Source of the DNA: Lineus longissimus
Lineage: Eukaryota; Nemertea; Pilidiophora; Heteronemertea; Lineidae
DNA length: 64,000 nt
Assembly: GCF_910592395.1 (NCBI RefSeq)
Contig: NC_088308.1
Location: 15,083,501 to 15,147,500 of the forward strand
Direction of reading: 5' to 3'
Of the stretch, positions 53,955 to 64,000 are shown piece after piece (position 1 is the first letter of the stretch; every line of letters starts with the position of its first letter). The notes under the pieces were generated by a model. The model did not search any database, was not told the origin of the DNA, and saw nothing but the letters and a program-made list of their open reading frames with translations. The position numbers and the translations under genes are program-made.

Positions 53955-54309
53955 CTTTCAGAAATCTTTGGTGGTTACAAGATGATGCACCGTTTCATCG
54001 TCTCTGCTCAGTCCGCAATTGGATGCTCCAGAGAGAACTGTTCGGAGATCATGTTATTGCCCTGTACGAAGGTGTGGAATGGCCACCTAGGTCACCTGAT
54101 TTGACCTCATCCGATTTTTTTTTGGGGGGGGGACATTTGAAAAACAAAGTTTTCTCCACTCCTCCCGAAGATATTGCTGAGTTACGGGATCTTATCACCT
54201 ACGATACGAAGTCAACATTTTGGGCAATGACCCAGCTATGGTGAGGAGAGCTGTGCTAGACATGCGTCGTCAACTTTGCCTCCAGAAAGAAGGTGGAAAT
54301 GTCGAAGGT
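53955..54309 (+). pseudogene. Mariner-like transposase, C-terminal remnant
   Basis: The frame reads LWWLQDDAPFHRL, VEWPPRSPDLTSSDFF and LKNKVFSTPPEDIAEL, the second catalytic Asp block and the (E/D)WPPRSPDL block of IS630/mariner-type DDE enzymes. A G-run near 54123-54132 marks a slip and the frame changes again near 54235. The N-terminal DNA-binding part is absent. Confidence 0.75.
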
Positions 54310-54320
54310 GTTGGTGCCTA

Positions 54321-55013
54321 AGGCTGGGTTCACATAGAACTATACTATACGGGTATTCAGTGCACGTTTTGCCAGGGCACGCGGGTACCTGAAATCGAAC
54401 AAGGAAATTTCACAATACCGGGTCACATAAGAGGGCACTATTCGAAAAGGTCGTATACCTGCGTAGAGTATAGTGGGAATCGTGCGCGTTCGATTTTCGT
54501 GCAGCGTATACCACCCTGTTCAGAAGTGACCAGTGTAAGTTAATGTTATCTATCACAATTATTAAACGATTTATTGCATACTATAGGATAAGTTAGAAAC
54601 AACAGTAATCATTTTTACTCATTTTATTGAAATTTCTAAGTACAGGCCTTCATTACATGTTTTATTACTAATCAACTAAATGATTCTTTTAATTAACATC
54701 TGGATGATCCATGAGGTTTTTAAATGTCCTGTGGTACTCCCGCAACAGAGGTCTCATCTTAAAGTGCTGCCGCACCCATTCTGTTCTTTCTTTCTTTGGT
54801 CTTTGTGCCTGGTCAGCTTCATCCTCGGCTAAGAGGAGAAGAGCCAAATCTTCTTCGTCTGAACTGTCCATCTGATCGGCGCCAAAAGACCGAATACCGC
54901 ACGCATGCTACCCTATGTGACTCGCCGTGCCCGTATAGCGTATAGCGAATACTGAATAGCGTATATCGAATAGCGAATACCGAATACCGTATAGTTCTAT
55001 GTGAACCCAGCCT
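54321..55013. mobile_element. PIF/Harbinger-like deletion derivative
   Basis: 693 bp. The ends AGGCTGGGTTCACATAGAAC and its complement are perfect 20-bp inverted repeats, flanked by TA (a 3-bp target cannot be excluded). Inside is a short minus-strand ORF like the start of a Harbinger nuclease. Tandem CGAATAGCGAATACC words precede the right end. Confidence 0.8.
54689..54871 (-). pseudogene. Harbinger transposase N-terminal fragment
   Basis: 60 codons: MDSSDEEDLALLLLAEDEAD, then TEWVRQHFKMRPLLREYHRT and FKNLMDHPDVN. An acidic-leucine start followed by a W(V)R...R..G/REY pattern is typical of the N-terminus of PIF/Harbinger nucleases. The catalytic part is deleted. Confidence 0.6.
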
Positions 55014-55015
55014 TA

Positions 55016-55767
55016 AGGGCTAATTTTTTCAAATGACATATCACCCAGGTTTTTGATTTGACCTACTTTTCAAGGTCACAGAGGTCAAAGTTCACTAAAT
55101 CACCGATTGGTGGCACATTTGGTTTCTATTTGAGCTAGAATGTTCTAAACTTGTGAGGACATATACTTAGGGACCCTCTATTCTACCCCAAAAAATTTTC
55201 CCGCTCGGACTTCAAATATGGCTGCCAGGTCGCCATCTTGAAAATTTAACAAAGTCGGATTGAAACCAAATTTCATGTGGTTGTATTTGTATATCTATGT
55301 ACTCTCTACAACGTCCCTGATTTTTCCCTGAAAATTAAACAAAGTACTATTACTCCAAAACTAATGATAGGATTGCAACCAAACTTCTTGTTATTATGTA
55401 TCTATGTACTCTTATCAATATCCCTAATTATCAGTCATATCCCATGACAAATATAGCCGCCAGGCCGCCAGGCCGCCTTCTTGAAAATCCAATGAAGTCC
55501 TATTACTCCTAAACTGTTGAACAGATGTCAACCAATTCCCATGTGACATGTACACTCTTGAATAACCCTGAATTTTAGTCAAATTTATAACCAAAATGAT
55601 ACAGTTGGATGGAACCGGTTATTTTCTTTTGTGCCAATGAGCCAAGAAGAAGAATATTATTCAATGGAATCAAAACTGGTGAAACTAGTCAGAAACTGTT
55701 CTCCCCATATCCACTGTAAATAACATGCATTACATTACCCGAGGTGAGCACATGGTCCCTGGACCAT
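55016..55767 (+). mobile_element. HINE-like repeat, 3' fragment
   Basis: Has one module (TTTTTGATTTGACCTACTTT and CAAGGTCACAGAGGTCAAAG near 55070) and ends GAGGTGAGCACATGGTCCCTGGACCA. It lacks the 5' hairpin and microsatellite; the 5' side abuts the Harbinger-like element. Confidence 0.65.
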
Positions 55768-57995
55768 TTCATTTATTTTGGTGTTCCACTTTCAAGACAA
55801 TGGTGCTCGGCGATGTGTGACCACATGAATGCAAGGATGGTATGAATGGTAAGCTAATAGCCCCTTTCTTATGATGAAAATTATATTTATAATCATAAAA
55901 TTCACAAGCGCATTTGCTTTGAGGGTCGCAGCCAGTGAGGCTGATGATGGCTGAGGAGAGGAGAGATAAAATGGGTAAAACATTGACTAAAACTCGCCAA
56001 GGCAAAAAATCCCATCACGAGGTTGAAACTGGGGAAGGGGAATCCCCAGCAATGCAATGCACAGCGTGTTATTACTTATCATCGTGCAAAAAAAATTCAT
56101 GCTCTAGATTTCTGCCTTAGTTTTGATATTGTAGACTACCATGCTTATACACGGTCACAATGCACACTGTAACGAAATGGAAAATGTCAAAAAGCCTTTA
56201 AGATTTCCAATAGAAATTCTTCTTTCTCTCTCAAACTGAGTTATTCGCTGTGGCGGACTGTAACTAACACCTCGGGAGACCAGAGAACCACCAACCAATC
56301 ACAACCATGACAACATGTCACAGCCAGAATTGAAAGAACAAGTAAGCTGTATCAGATCAAAAGAAACAATAAAATGATTTGAACCCTAATCAAAAATACA
56401 TTGATTCTGCGTACATGACATGATAACTTTATAGCAGTAAGTCTTATTCAAGTCAGTCTACATGATTCACGGTAAAACGTTTCTTGAATTGAAGATCTTT
56501 CCTCTGATAACATGGGCTCCCGATGCTCCAAAAACAGCTCTCCACAGCTCAGCTCAGTTCCCGGCACAGCTTAACTCTAGACTCAACACAAAAGCAGCAG
56601 CACGGTCAGAGCCACAGGCATGACACTGACAGGTAAATCGCTGTCTATGCTATGTGACACAACATTCAGTAAATGAGTATAAAGGTTAGTTTCTCAACAC
56701 GACAGCAACACCTGAACATGATTATCCACATGATCACAGGTAAATCTCTGTGTTATAATGTACCTCAGCACGATAGCAACACAGGTAAATTGCTGTGAGT
56801 CATGGATGCGCAGTCATCAGTATCATGGTATAGTTCATACGAGAGTGAAACTTACATGATGATGCTTACTGGGATGTACACGACTTCACCCGACGACCAC
56901 ACAAGTGACCATTACGTTTCTCTGCCCTTGATGATTTTTCTTTGAGGACCCCCCCCCATTTTAGCCTTTTTGGTGGGTCTATTTGATCAAGTTTGCCTAG
57001 GGGTTTTGAGGGATTAGCTGTTCAGTTTGTGTATATTAGAAATATTCCCTCCCCACTTTAGAAATAAAAGATACAGTTTGCCAGCAAATATATCTCTATC
57101 ACAAATAGCTCTTTTAAATTTTGAAATTGACTGAAGAATAACAATTTTATAGCTAGAAAGGTAAGGCATTTTGTTGATCTCACCTGGTTCTCATCGTTTG
57201 ATGAAGTGCCACAGCTTTGCTGATCACTTAGCATACCCCCGCATCGAGGAAGTTGCACTCAAACGCATTCAGTTGCCGTGCGCAGTTGTTACTGTAGGAC
57301 GGAAAATATTTGGGGCAAATTTCAAACTGTCTATTTTGACTCTAAGCTCTTAGTGTATCGGGACTAGTCTAAAAAATGTCCCCTATATAACATAATAATG
57401 ACCAATAATTAAGCAAAAGTTGTTCAAAAGGTGTGATAGTGAGGTGTAATTATGATAAGTGGTAACTGTGCGGGGTTGGGCAAAGCTGTATGCAGTGCCT
57501 CTGTGGAAACATGGCAACAATTACATAGATTTCAAGCTTAAAGCAAGAGATTTTTTGTGAGCCTGACCTATTCGCCAATTCGCACATATTCTGCATGCGA
57601 AATTTTTTCGTTCTTCAGTATATAGTGCACAATATTTTGGAACTGTAAAATTAAAATAACTTGTAAAATTTACAGTATTTATACTTTAAATGGAATTTCA
57701 AATGTTCTGGAATAGTGGATTTTACTAAGAAGGCTCATCCTCATGTATGCAATCCAAACTTAAAAGTCATATATTTTCTGAAAAAAGGTCACATGTCAAC
57801 TCTGTGCGGTTAATAAAACCACTTTTTCTACAGAGATAAATTATCTCTAGGCAAAAAAGCATATATATTCTTGTTCAGGCAATCAAAGTCATCAATCTGA
57901 CAGTGGTTTCAACAAAATTGAGGCTAGAATTCAACCAATATTGAAACAATATATTTTATAGATTGATGCAAAAAGAGTGCTTACAAATCCTTTTT
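55768..57995. other. Non-coding DNA
   Basis: No gene or strong repeat seen in 2.2 kb. ORFs here are short and motif-free. It could be intron or intergenic. Confidence 0.4.
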
Positions 57996-59006
57996 GGCTC
58001 ACAGTTGGGGAGTCTATACAAGACGCAGTGTCCGTCAGCGTCTGTCATCATCCGTCGTCGTCTCTATCCTGTTTCAAAATCAGTGGCACGTTTCTTAACC
58101 GCTGAAGCTATGAATTTGAACTTTGTACACAGGACCCCTGGGTCAGCTGACCTCTGACAATGAATTTCAGTCCAATTTGATTCTTGACTTGGCCACCAGG
58201 GGGCAAGAAGCGGAAACCTAAAAAGTGTCATAAATCTCTCTTATGAGTGACTTGTTTTTGATAAAATTTTTATAGTAGGTACTCAGAGCAAGGATACATC
58301 ACATATCCTACGGCTTTTTGATTTGACCTAATTTTCAAGGTCACAGGTCAAATGGTGTGAATTGGCTGTTTGAGTGTAAATATGGCACGTTTATTAACTG
58401 CTAAAGCTATGAACTTCAAAGTTGGTACACATGACTCCCTATATCGAATAACCTCTGACACTGAATTTCGGTCTGATCTGATACTTGACTTGGCCATCGG
58501 GAGGCCACAGAAGTGGAAACCTAAGAAGTGTGTCTTTCCTATGAGTGACTCTTTTTCGATAACATTTTTATGGTAGGTTCTCCTAGCAAGGAAACATCAC
58601 ATATCTTACGGGTTTTTAATTTGACCTACTTTTCAAGGTCACAGAGGTCAAATAGCGTAAATTGGTGGTTTGAGTGTAACTCTGGCACGTTTCTTAACTG
58701 ATGAAACTATGAACTTGAAATTTGGTACACATGACTTCCTACATCATGTTACCCCAGACACCGAATTTCGATCTGATTCCCGACTTGGTCACCAGGAGGC
58801 CAAATCTAAAAAAGGTAAAAAGTGCAATCTCGTTTATGGGCGACTTTTTTCCGATGAAATGATAGGTACTCCAAGCAACGATACATCACATGTCATACCG
58901 ACTTTGGTTTGACCTATATACTATACATGTAGCATGTTTCTTAACCAGGATGAATTCCTAACCACAAAATATCCATGCAGTGAGCTCAATGGCCCCTGGC
59001 TGTTTC
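57996..59006 (+). mobile_element. HINE-like repeat family 3, copy 3
   Basis: Begins GGCTCACAGTTGGGGAGTC after T5 and ends CAATGGCCCCTGGCTGTTTCA. The neighbouring tandem unit at 59330-59350 shows the pre-insertion site as a T7 run (GCTTACAAATACTTTTTTTG). Confidence 0.82.
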
Positions 59007-60315
59007 ATTTTTTGTAAGATGAGACATTTCACTGCAAAAAACTGCTCATATATTCATATTGTCACAGACCTAATAATCAGTCTGTCAAAGTTCTAACAAA
59101 ATTGGCCCAAACATAAAGCATCCTAAGAACAAAATAACTTTTATAATCTTTGTAAAATTTCTCTTCATCAAAGTCACTATTTTAAAAAATCGACCATTAT
59201 TCCGGTCAGAGTAGTCCTAGCTACACTAAACAATTAGAAATTAATCTCTACGTGGGGTGACACTGAATCCATTGTTCAGAATAAGGCTTTGCTTACACTA
59301 TACTATGTATTTTGTACATTTATGCAAAGAGAGTGCTTACAAATACTTTTTTTGTAAGATGAGACATTTCGCTGCAAAAACTGCTCATTATATTCATGTA
59401 GTCACGGACCTAATAATCAGTTCGTCAAAGTTCTTACCCAGTTGGCCCAAATATGAAGCGTGCTAAGAACAAAATAACTTTTACAATCTTTGTAAACGTT
59501 TTGTTCACCAAAGTCACTATTTTCAAAAATCAACCATGCTTCCAGTCAGAGTAGTCCTAGCTTTACTAAACAATGATATATATATTAACCCATATGGGGG
59601 CACCTACGGAGTATGCCGTAGCCTTTTAAAAAGCTGAAAACGGGCACCTACGACTAATTCTGTGTTATTTGAATCACCCGCTACACTAGGGAATCCCCAT
59701 AACTTCATCAGTTATCACCGTGCAGCCGTAAAGAATGACCAATACACATGTTTTCTAGCCTTTGTGTGTTTGATTTCGTCTTTTCGATATATTTTTGGGG
59801 AGTTTTGTGGGGTTTCTGAAGGAGGGACCAGACCAGCTATGGAGGTTGCTACGGAAACAGGAATTATAAAATCCAGTATAGGGAATAGGGGTAGTCTATG
59901 ACTTTATTTGATAGTATATCATCTCTAGTTTCAATCCAGAGTACGACAGTGCGTATTGGTCAATGTTTGTGATCGTGAGGGGGATTTGGCTGGCCGACCC
60001 CCTGGGCCCTTTTTGGTGAATAAGTCCCTTTTTAGTGGTTAAACTCTGTTTCTTTATCAGTATCGAATCAGGAATAATTAGATAACATTATGAGCTTTCG
60101 GAAAATGTATACTTTATTGGGTCTACCTTGTTTTATTGTTTTGTTATTATTCTTTTTCTGAATTGGTTGCCACTACCTGAAATGCCTTGCCCTGTTCAGG
60201 GTTAAGAAATATTAAGTGCTTGCCTCCATATGGGTTAATCAGAGTACATATACTGGTAATTAATCTCTACCTGGGGTGACACAGACGACTGCATTGTTTA
60301 GAATTGGGCTTGTTT
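59007..60315. repeat. ~340-bp tandem duplication
   Basis: Unit 1 (about 59007-59347) and unit 2 (59348-59584 plus 60239-60315) share TTTTGTAAGATGAGACATTTC, GTCAGAGTAGTCCTAGCT and TTAATCTCTAC. A third partial unit precedes the family-3 copy at 57965-57990. Confidence 0.8.
59589..60234. mobile_element. piggyBac-like MITE (TTAA), 646 bp
   Basis: Ends CCCATATGGGGGCA and TGCCTCCATATGGG, 13 of 14 matching, with TTAA at 59585-59588 and 60235-60238. It sits in the second unit of the tandem duplication; the first unit shows the region without it. No transposase. Confidence 0.85.
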
Positions 60316-60609
60316 ATTCACCTCTTGTTAAGTGATAATCACACAAAACAGCAGTGACCCATATCCTCAACCCAAAGGAGGTGTTAAACCCTGTTGCCAT
60401 CTGTTGGATTAGTAATAGGGAGGCGGTTGATCTATGGAACAGCCTCCTTGCTATTGTTTGGGGTTGAGGACTCAGGCTCATTTTCAGTCGGGAACAATGG
60501 ATGATCTAGCGGGAAGATAGAATAAAATCCTAATCGGGATCAAGGGCTGTAGAAACGTAATGACGTTTGTAAACGCGTCTTCGGATCATCAGTACAATCT
60601 CTCACATCA
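60316..60609. other. Non-coding DNA before the LINE fragment
   Basis: CCTCAACCC near 60375 and GGGTTGAGG near 60462 form a weak inverted repeat. Nothing else seen. Confidence 0.35.
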
Positions 60610-61440
60610 ATGTGTGTACGTTTTACACCGTTGTGTACGTTTTACAAGACGGAGGTGGCACTCTTTGCATCCACTCATCATTCCAAGACCCTGGATAACG
60701 TGTCGGTGAATGTTGGTGACTCTGTCATTGACTCTGTGGCATGCATAAGAAATTTGGGGGTGATGTTTGACAAGAAAATGAACATGGAAGCACAGGTGAA
60801 TGCTGTCTGTAGGTCGGCCTATGCCCAACTAAGGAATATTGGACTGATCCGTCAGTATCTCAACTCTTCTGCAACCCGTTCACTAGTGTGCGGCCTAGTC
60901 ACATCAAGGCTGGATTACTGCAATTTACTGCTCTATGGCATTTCAAAAGACCTTATGAACAAGTTGCAGAGGGTGCAGAACGTGGCGGCCCGCATCATCA
61001 CGCGCACAAAGCGTCGAGACCACATCTCCCCTGTACTACGTGAGCTCCACTGGTTGCCGGTTGAGCAGAGGGTGAACTATAAAATCCTCATGCACGTTTT
61101 CAAAAGTGTGCATGGAATAGCGCCTGGCTACTTGTCAAGCCTGGTCAATATCTATAGGCCAGGAAGACACCTTCGGTCGGCTGATGACAATAGACTAGTA
61201 CTTCCAAGGGCCCGGAGCAAATATGGGGAGCGCTGCTTCTCATTCTCCGCAGCTGTTTTGTGGAATGGGCTCCCTTTTGAGGTCCAGCAGGCAAAGAGCC
61301 TTGCATCATTTCAAACGATGCTCAAGACCCATCTTTTTTCGATTGTAATTTCGTTATAAATATTGTAAAAGCGCCTTTGAACGGATTTAATCTGAAAAGG
61401 GCGCTTAAATTTAAATATGGTATATACATACATACATACA
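60610..61440 (+). mobile_element. L2/CR1-like LINE, 5'-truncated 3' end
   Basis: A frame at 60610-61359 covers the end of ORF2, after the RT palm: NLGVMFDKKMNMEAQVNAVC, LVTSRLDYCNLLLYGI, RVQNVAARIITRTKRRDHIS and LRELHWLPVEQRVNYKIL. This is the C-terminal thumb region of L2/CR1 elements. The 3' tail has a hairpin (GCGCCTTT ... AAAGGGCGC) and a (CATA)n end, as in that clade. Heavily 5'-truncated, the usual dead LINE form. The called Met is unlikely to be the true start. Confidence 0.88.
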
Positions 61441-61884
61441 TACCGTTCTATGGGTGCATTATATCACCTTCATCAACCTTACTCAGCTCTCTCCTTGGTA
61501 AAACCGCAGAAAGGGCGCAGATTCGCTGAGACAGCGCAGAATAAAATGATTCACGCACTATCATGTGCTTCCATTTTGGGTTACTCAAAATAACTCTGTA
61601 TAGGTGGCAGCATATACCAATACTGTAAATTCTCAGGTGCCGCTTCGTCACATCACATAAAATGGTTACAGAACATTCGCATCAACACTAGACATTGTGA
61701 GATTTTAGAATCAATGTCAGACCATGTACAATTCATTAGCTCATTTAGACATGTAGGCCTCCTCCACAAAAGTTCAAAACAAAACGGCTAGGCTATGCGT
61801 TAATTAAAAGGGGAGCTAAAAGCTTAGGCTAGCTGCTCCCAATGATCTGGTCATATCAACCCATCATTTTAGGATTACCTTTTT
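61441..61884. other. Non-coding DNA
   Basis: No supported feature. Confidence 0.4.
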
Positions 61885-63543
61885 GGCTCACCGTAGGGGA
61901 GTCTATACGATACCGCAGTGTCCGTTGTCCGTCGTCGTCCATGGTCGTCGTCGTCGTCGTCGTCGTCCGTCGTATCCTAGTTCAAAAACAGTGGCACGTT
62001 TTTTAACCGCTAGGCCTATGAACTTAAAACTTTGTACACATGACCCCCTAGGTCAGACGACCCGTGACACTAAATTTTTGTTCGATCTGATTCTCTACTT
62101 GGCCACCAGGGGGCCAAATGTGGATATCTAAAAAGTGTGATATCTCGCTTATTAGTGACTTGTTTTCGATAAAACTTTTGTGGTAGGTACTCATAGCAAG
62201 GATACATCATATATCTTACGGGTTTTTAATTTGATCTACTTTTCAAGGTCGCAGAGGTCAAATGGCGTGAATTGGCCATTTGAGTGTAACTATGGCACGT
62301 TTCTCAACCACCAAAGCTATGAGCTTGAAACTTGGTACATATAACCCCCTATATCAGATAACCTCTGGTGCTGAATTTCAGCCTGATCTGATTCTTGACT
62401 TTGCCACCAGGGGGCCAAAACAGAAAAAGTAAGAAGTGCAATAGCCTGCTTATTAGCAAATTGTTTTTGATGGAATTTTTATGGCAGGGACCCCTAGCAA
62501 GGTTACCTCAGATGTTGCACGATTTTTCGGATTTGACCTACTTTTTAAGGTCGCAGAGGTCAAATGGCGTAAATTTGCCGTTTGAGTGTAACTATGGCAC
62601 GTTTCTCAACCGCAACAGTTATGAACTTGAAATTTTGAACAAATGACCCCCTAGGTCAGTTGACCTTTTACACTGAATTTTGGTTCGGTCTGATTATTGA
62701 CTTGGCCACCAGGGGGCCCAAACTCAAAACTCAAAAAGTGTGATTTTTCGCTTATTACTGATTTGTTTTTGATAAAAGTTTCATGGTAGGTACTCCCAGC
62801 AAGGTTACATCACATATCTTACGGGTTTTTGATTTGACCCACCTTTCAAGTTCACAGAGGTCAAAGTTGAAAACTTTACCGTTCTTGGTACGTTTTGTCG
62901 TTGTTCAATGTAAAGAGTTTTAATTTTGTGTAATGATGCATCTAAGAAGCCACTATTTGTATGCCAAGTTTCAGCCAGATCGGAATTCAAATATGGCCGA
63001 AATTGCATGTTTTGTGGGTTTTTCCTCGTATTGTGGCAATCCAAAGGTCGTGAGTTCAAACCCCGGTCAAGGACAGCCAAAAATATTTTTATTTTTCATC
63101 TTTTCCTTTTTTCTTTTCTGAGTTCTATCTTACATTTTCTTCATTTTTTGATTTATTTGGTGCCATAGATTTAATTAGGCGGCCATCTTGGAAATCTTTT
63201 TTTGCCGATTGCTGTAGTTTAACGAGTGATGAAATTGTTATGGTCAGGTGGATGTGTCTACATCACATATCACCCTGGTTTGTTATTTGACCTACCTGTC
63301 AGGGTCACTGAGGTCAAAGTTAAAAATATATTCACCATTGTCATGGAGTGGCACGTTTCTTCACTATCATTTTCACCTAGACTCTACAAGCTTGGAACCA
63401 TAAGTCTCGGATTCACCACTTGGCCAGGGCCGGCTCTGAACTGGTCACAGATGCATGTATAAATTATGAGAGGCCTACATACTGTAGCACTTTCTGTACT
63501 GTCTACTAAAAATACTTACGGTGAGCACAATGGCCCCTGGCCG
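61885..63543 (+). mobile_element. HINE-like repeat family 3, copy 4 (long)
   Basis: Begins GGCTCACCGTAGGGGAGTC after T4, has a (GTC)n tract near 61948-61967, about five modules, and ends GTGAGCACAATGGCCCCTGG. It is the longest family-3 copy (1.66 kb), so module number varies between copies. Confidence 0.82.
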
Positions 63544-64000
63544 TTTCATTATTGAGACGCACTGTAGTGTATGCTAATCCACACCAGTGTACATCGATTT
63601 TGCCGATTGTACAGTCCTCATACGACGGAAAAAAATTGTCCTAATGTTTTTAAAAGCTTTGCTTATCATGTCACAACGCTTCCTTACATCAGCATCATTT
63701 CATCAACCTCAAATGATAAAGTTTTTGAACACTAATCTCAACTTCACCGCACACAGGGCTGCGTACCTGTACGGAATGGCCGTATTTTGGTACGACTGAA
63801 TTCCCGACTTTACGGAATACGGTTTTTACCGTTATGGTACAGCCTTTACAGTGCTGAAAATACGTTTTTTTTTAACTTAAAAATACGTTGTAAAATGTTT
63901 GTATACGGTTTAATTCTTGAAATAAACATTCAAATTTCTAGTTTCATTTAGTTTCTTAGCCTTTAAACCCGATATTAGAAGTTCCCACGCCCGTTGCCAA
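63544..64000. repeat. TACG-rich dispersed repeat, copy 2, and flank
   Basis: About 63748-63930 aligns with 32345-32525 and is rich in TACGG/ATACG words. The window ends here; no gene. Confidence 0.45.

Noticed and set aside
57171-57353. Short ORF near a possible splice donor
   Set aside because: 60 codons without motif or matching exon partners.

Overview
The window is eukaryotic nuclear DNA, most likely from a marine invertebrate. It holds spliced exons of an animal-type N-acetyltransferase (NAA60/HAT4-like) and, around them, a dense nested mosaic of transposons. I cannot name the species from sequence alone. There is no bacterial-type operon, rRNA, tRNA or CRISPR array.

Layout. (1) 1-26 kb: a decayed BEL/Pao LTR retrotransposon (plus strand) is cut inside its reverse transcriptase by a 20,195-bp Polinton/Maverick element (2664-22858). 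The Polinton has a 758-bp terminal inverted repeat (TIR) at each end and a perfect 6-bp target duplication, AAGGTG. It encodes a protein-primed type DNA polymerase B, retroviral-type integrase, packaging ATPase, double-jelly-roll major capsid protein, penton-like minor capsid protein, several small membrane or virion-type proteins, a zinc-ribbon protein resembling poxvirus late transcription factor VLTF3, and an FNIP/LRR-like repeat protein that starts inside the TIR. Three other repeats have inserted into it: one in the left TIR and two in a single structural-type gene. The polymerase, ATPase and zinc-ribbon genes carry a frameshift or stop, so this copy is dead or dying. (2) 26.5-35 kb: NAA60-like exons at 29.34 and 33.75 kb, plus TTAA-type MITEs, a 166-bp palindrome and nuclear-receptor-motif repeats. 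(3) 35-42 kb: low-information DNA with an AAACG-rich array, three tandem ~390-bp repeats and weak exon or SGNH-like fragments. (4) 42-49 kb: an L1/Tx1-like LINE (minus strand) split by two stacked repeats. (5) 49.4-52 kb: a second, truncated BEL/Pao element (minus strand). (6) 53-55 kb: pogo-like, mariner-like and Harbinger-like remnants. (7) 55-64 kb: more copies of the GTC-microsatellite repeats, a tandem duplication hit by a piggyBac-like MITE, and a 5'-truncated L2/CR1-like LINE.

How it fits together. The Polinton genes form a self-synthesising, virus-like module for replication, integration, packaging and capsid. Nearly every one of its start codons sits in the string TAAATG, usually AATAAATG. 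That resembles the initiator of poxvirus late promoters, and the same element carries a candidate VLTF3-like factor. This pairing is the most interesting possible system here. The dispersed GTC-microsatellite repeats insert in T-runs, end in a GGCC hairpin and resemble non-autonomous Helentron-type elements (HINEs). They carry many AGGTCA direct repeats with a 3-bp spacer.
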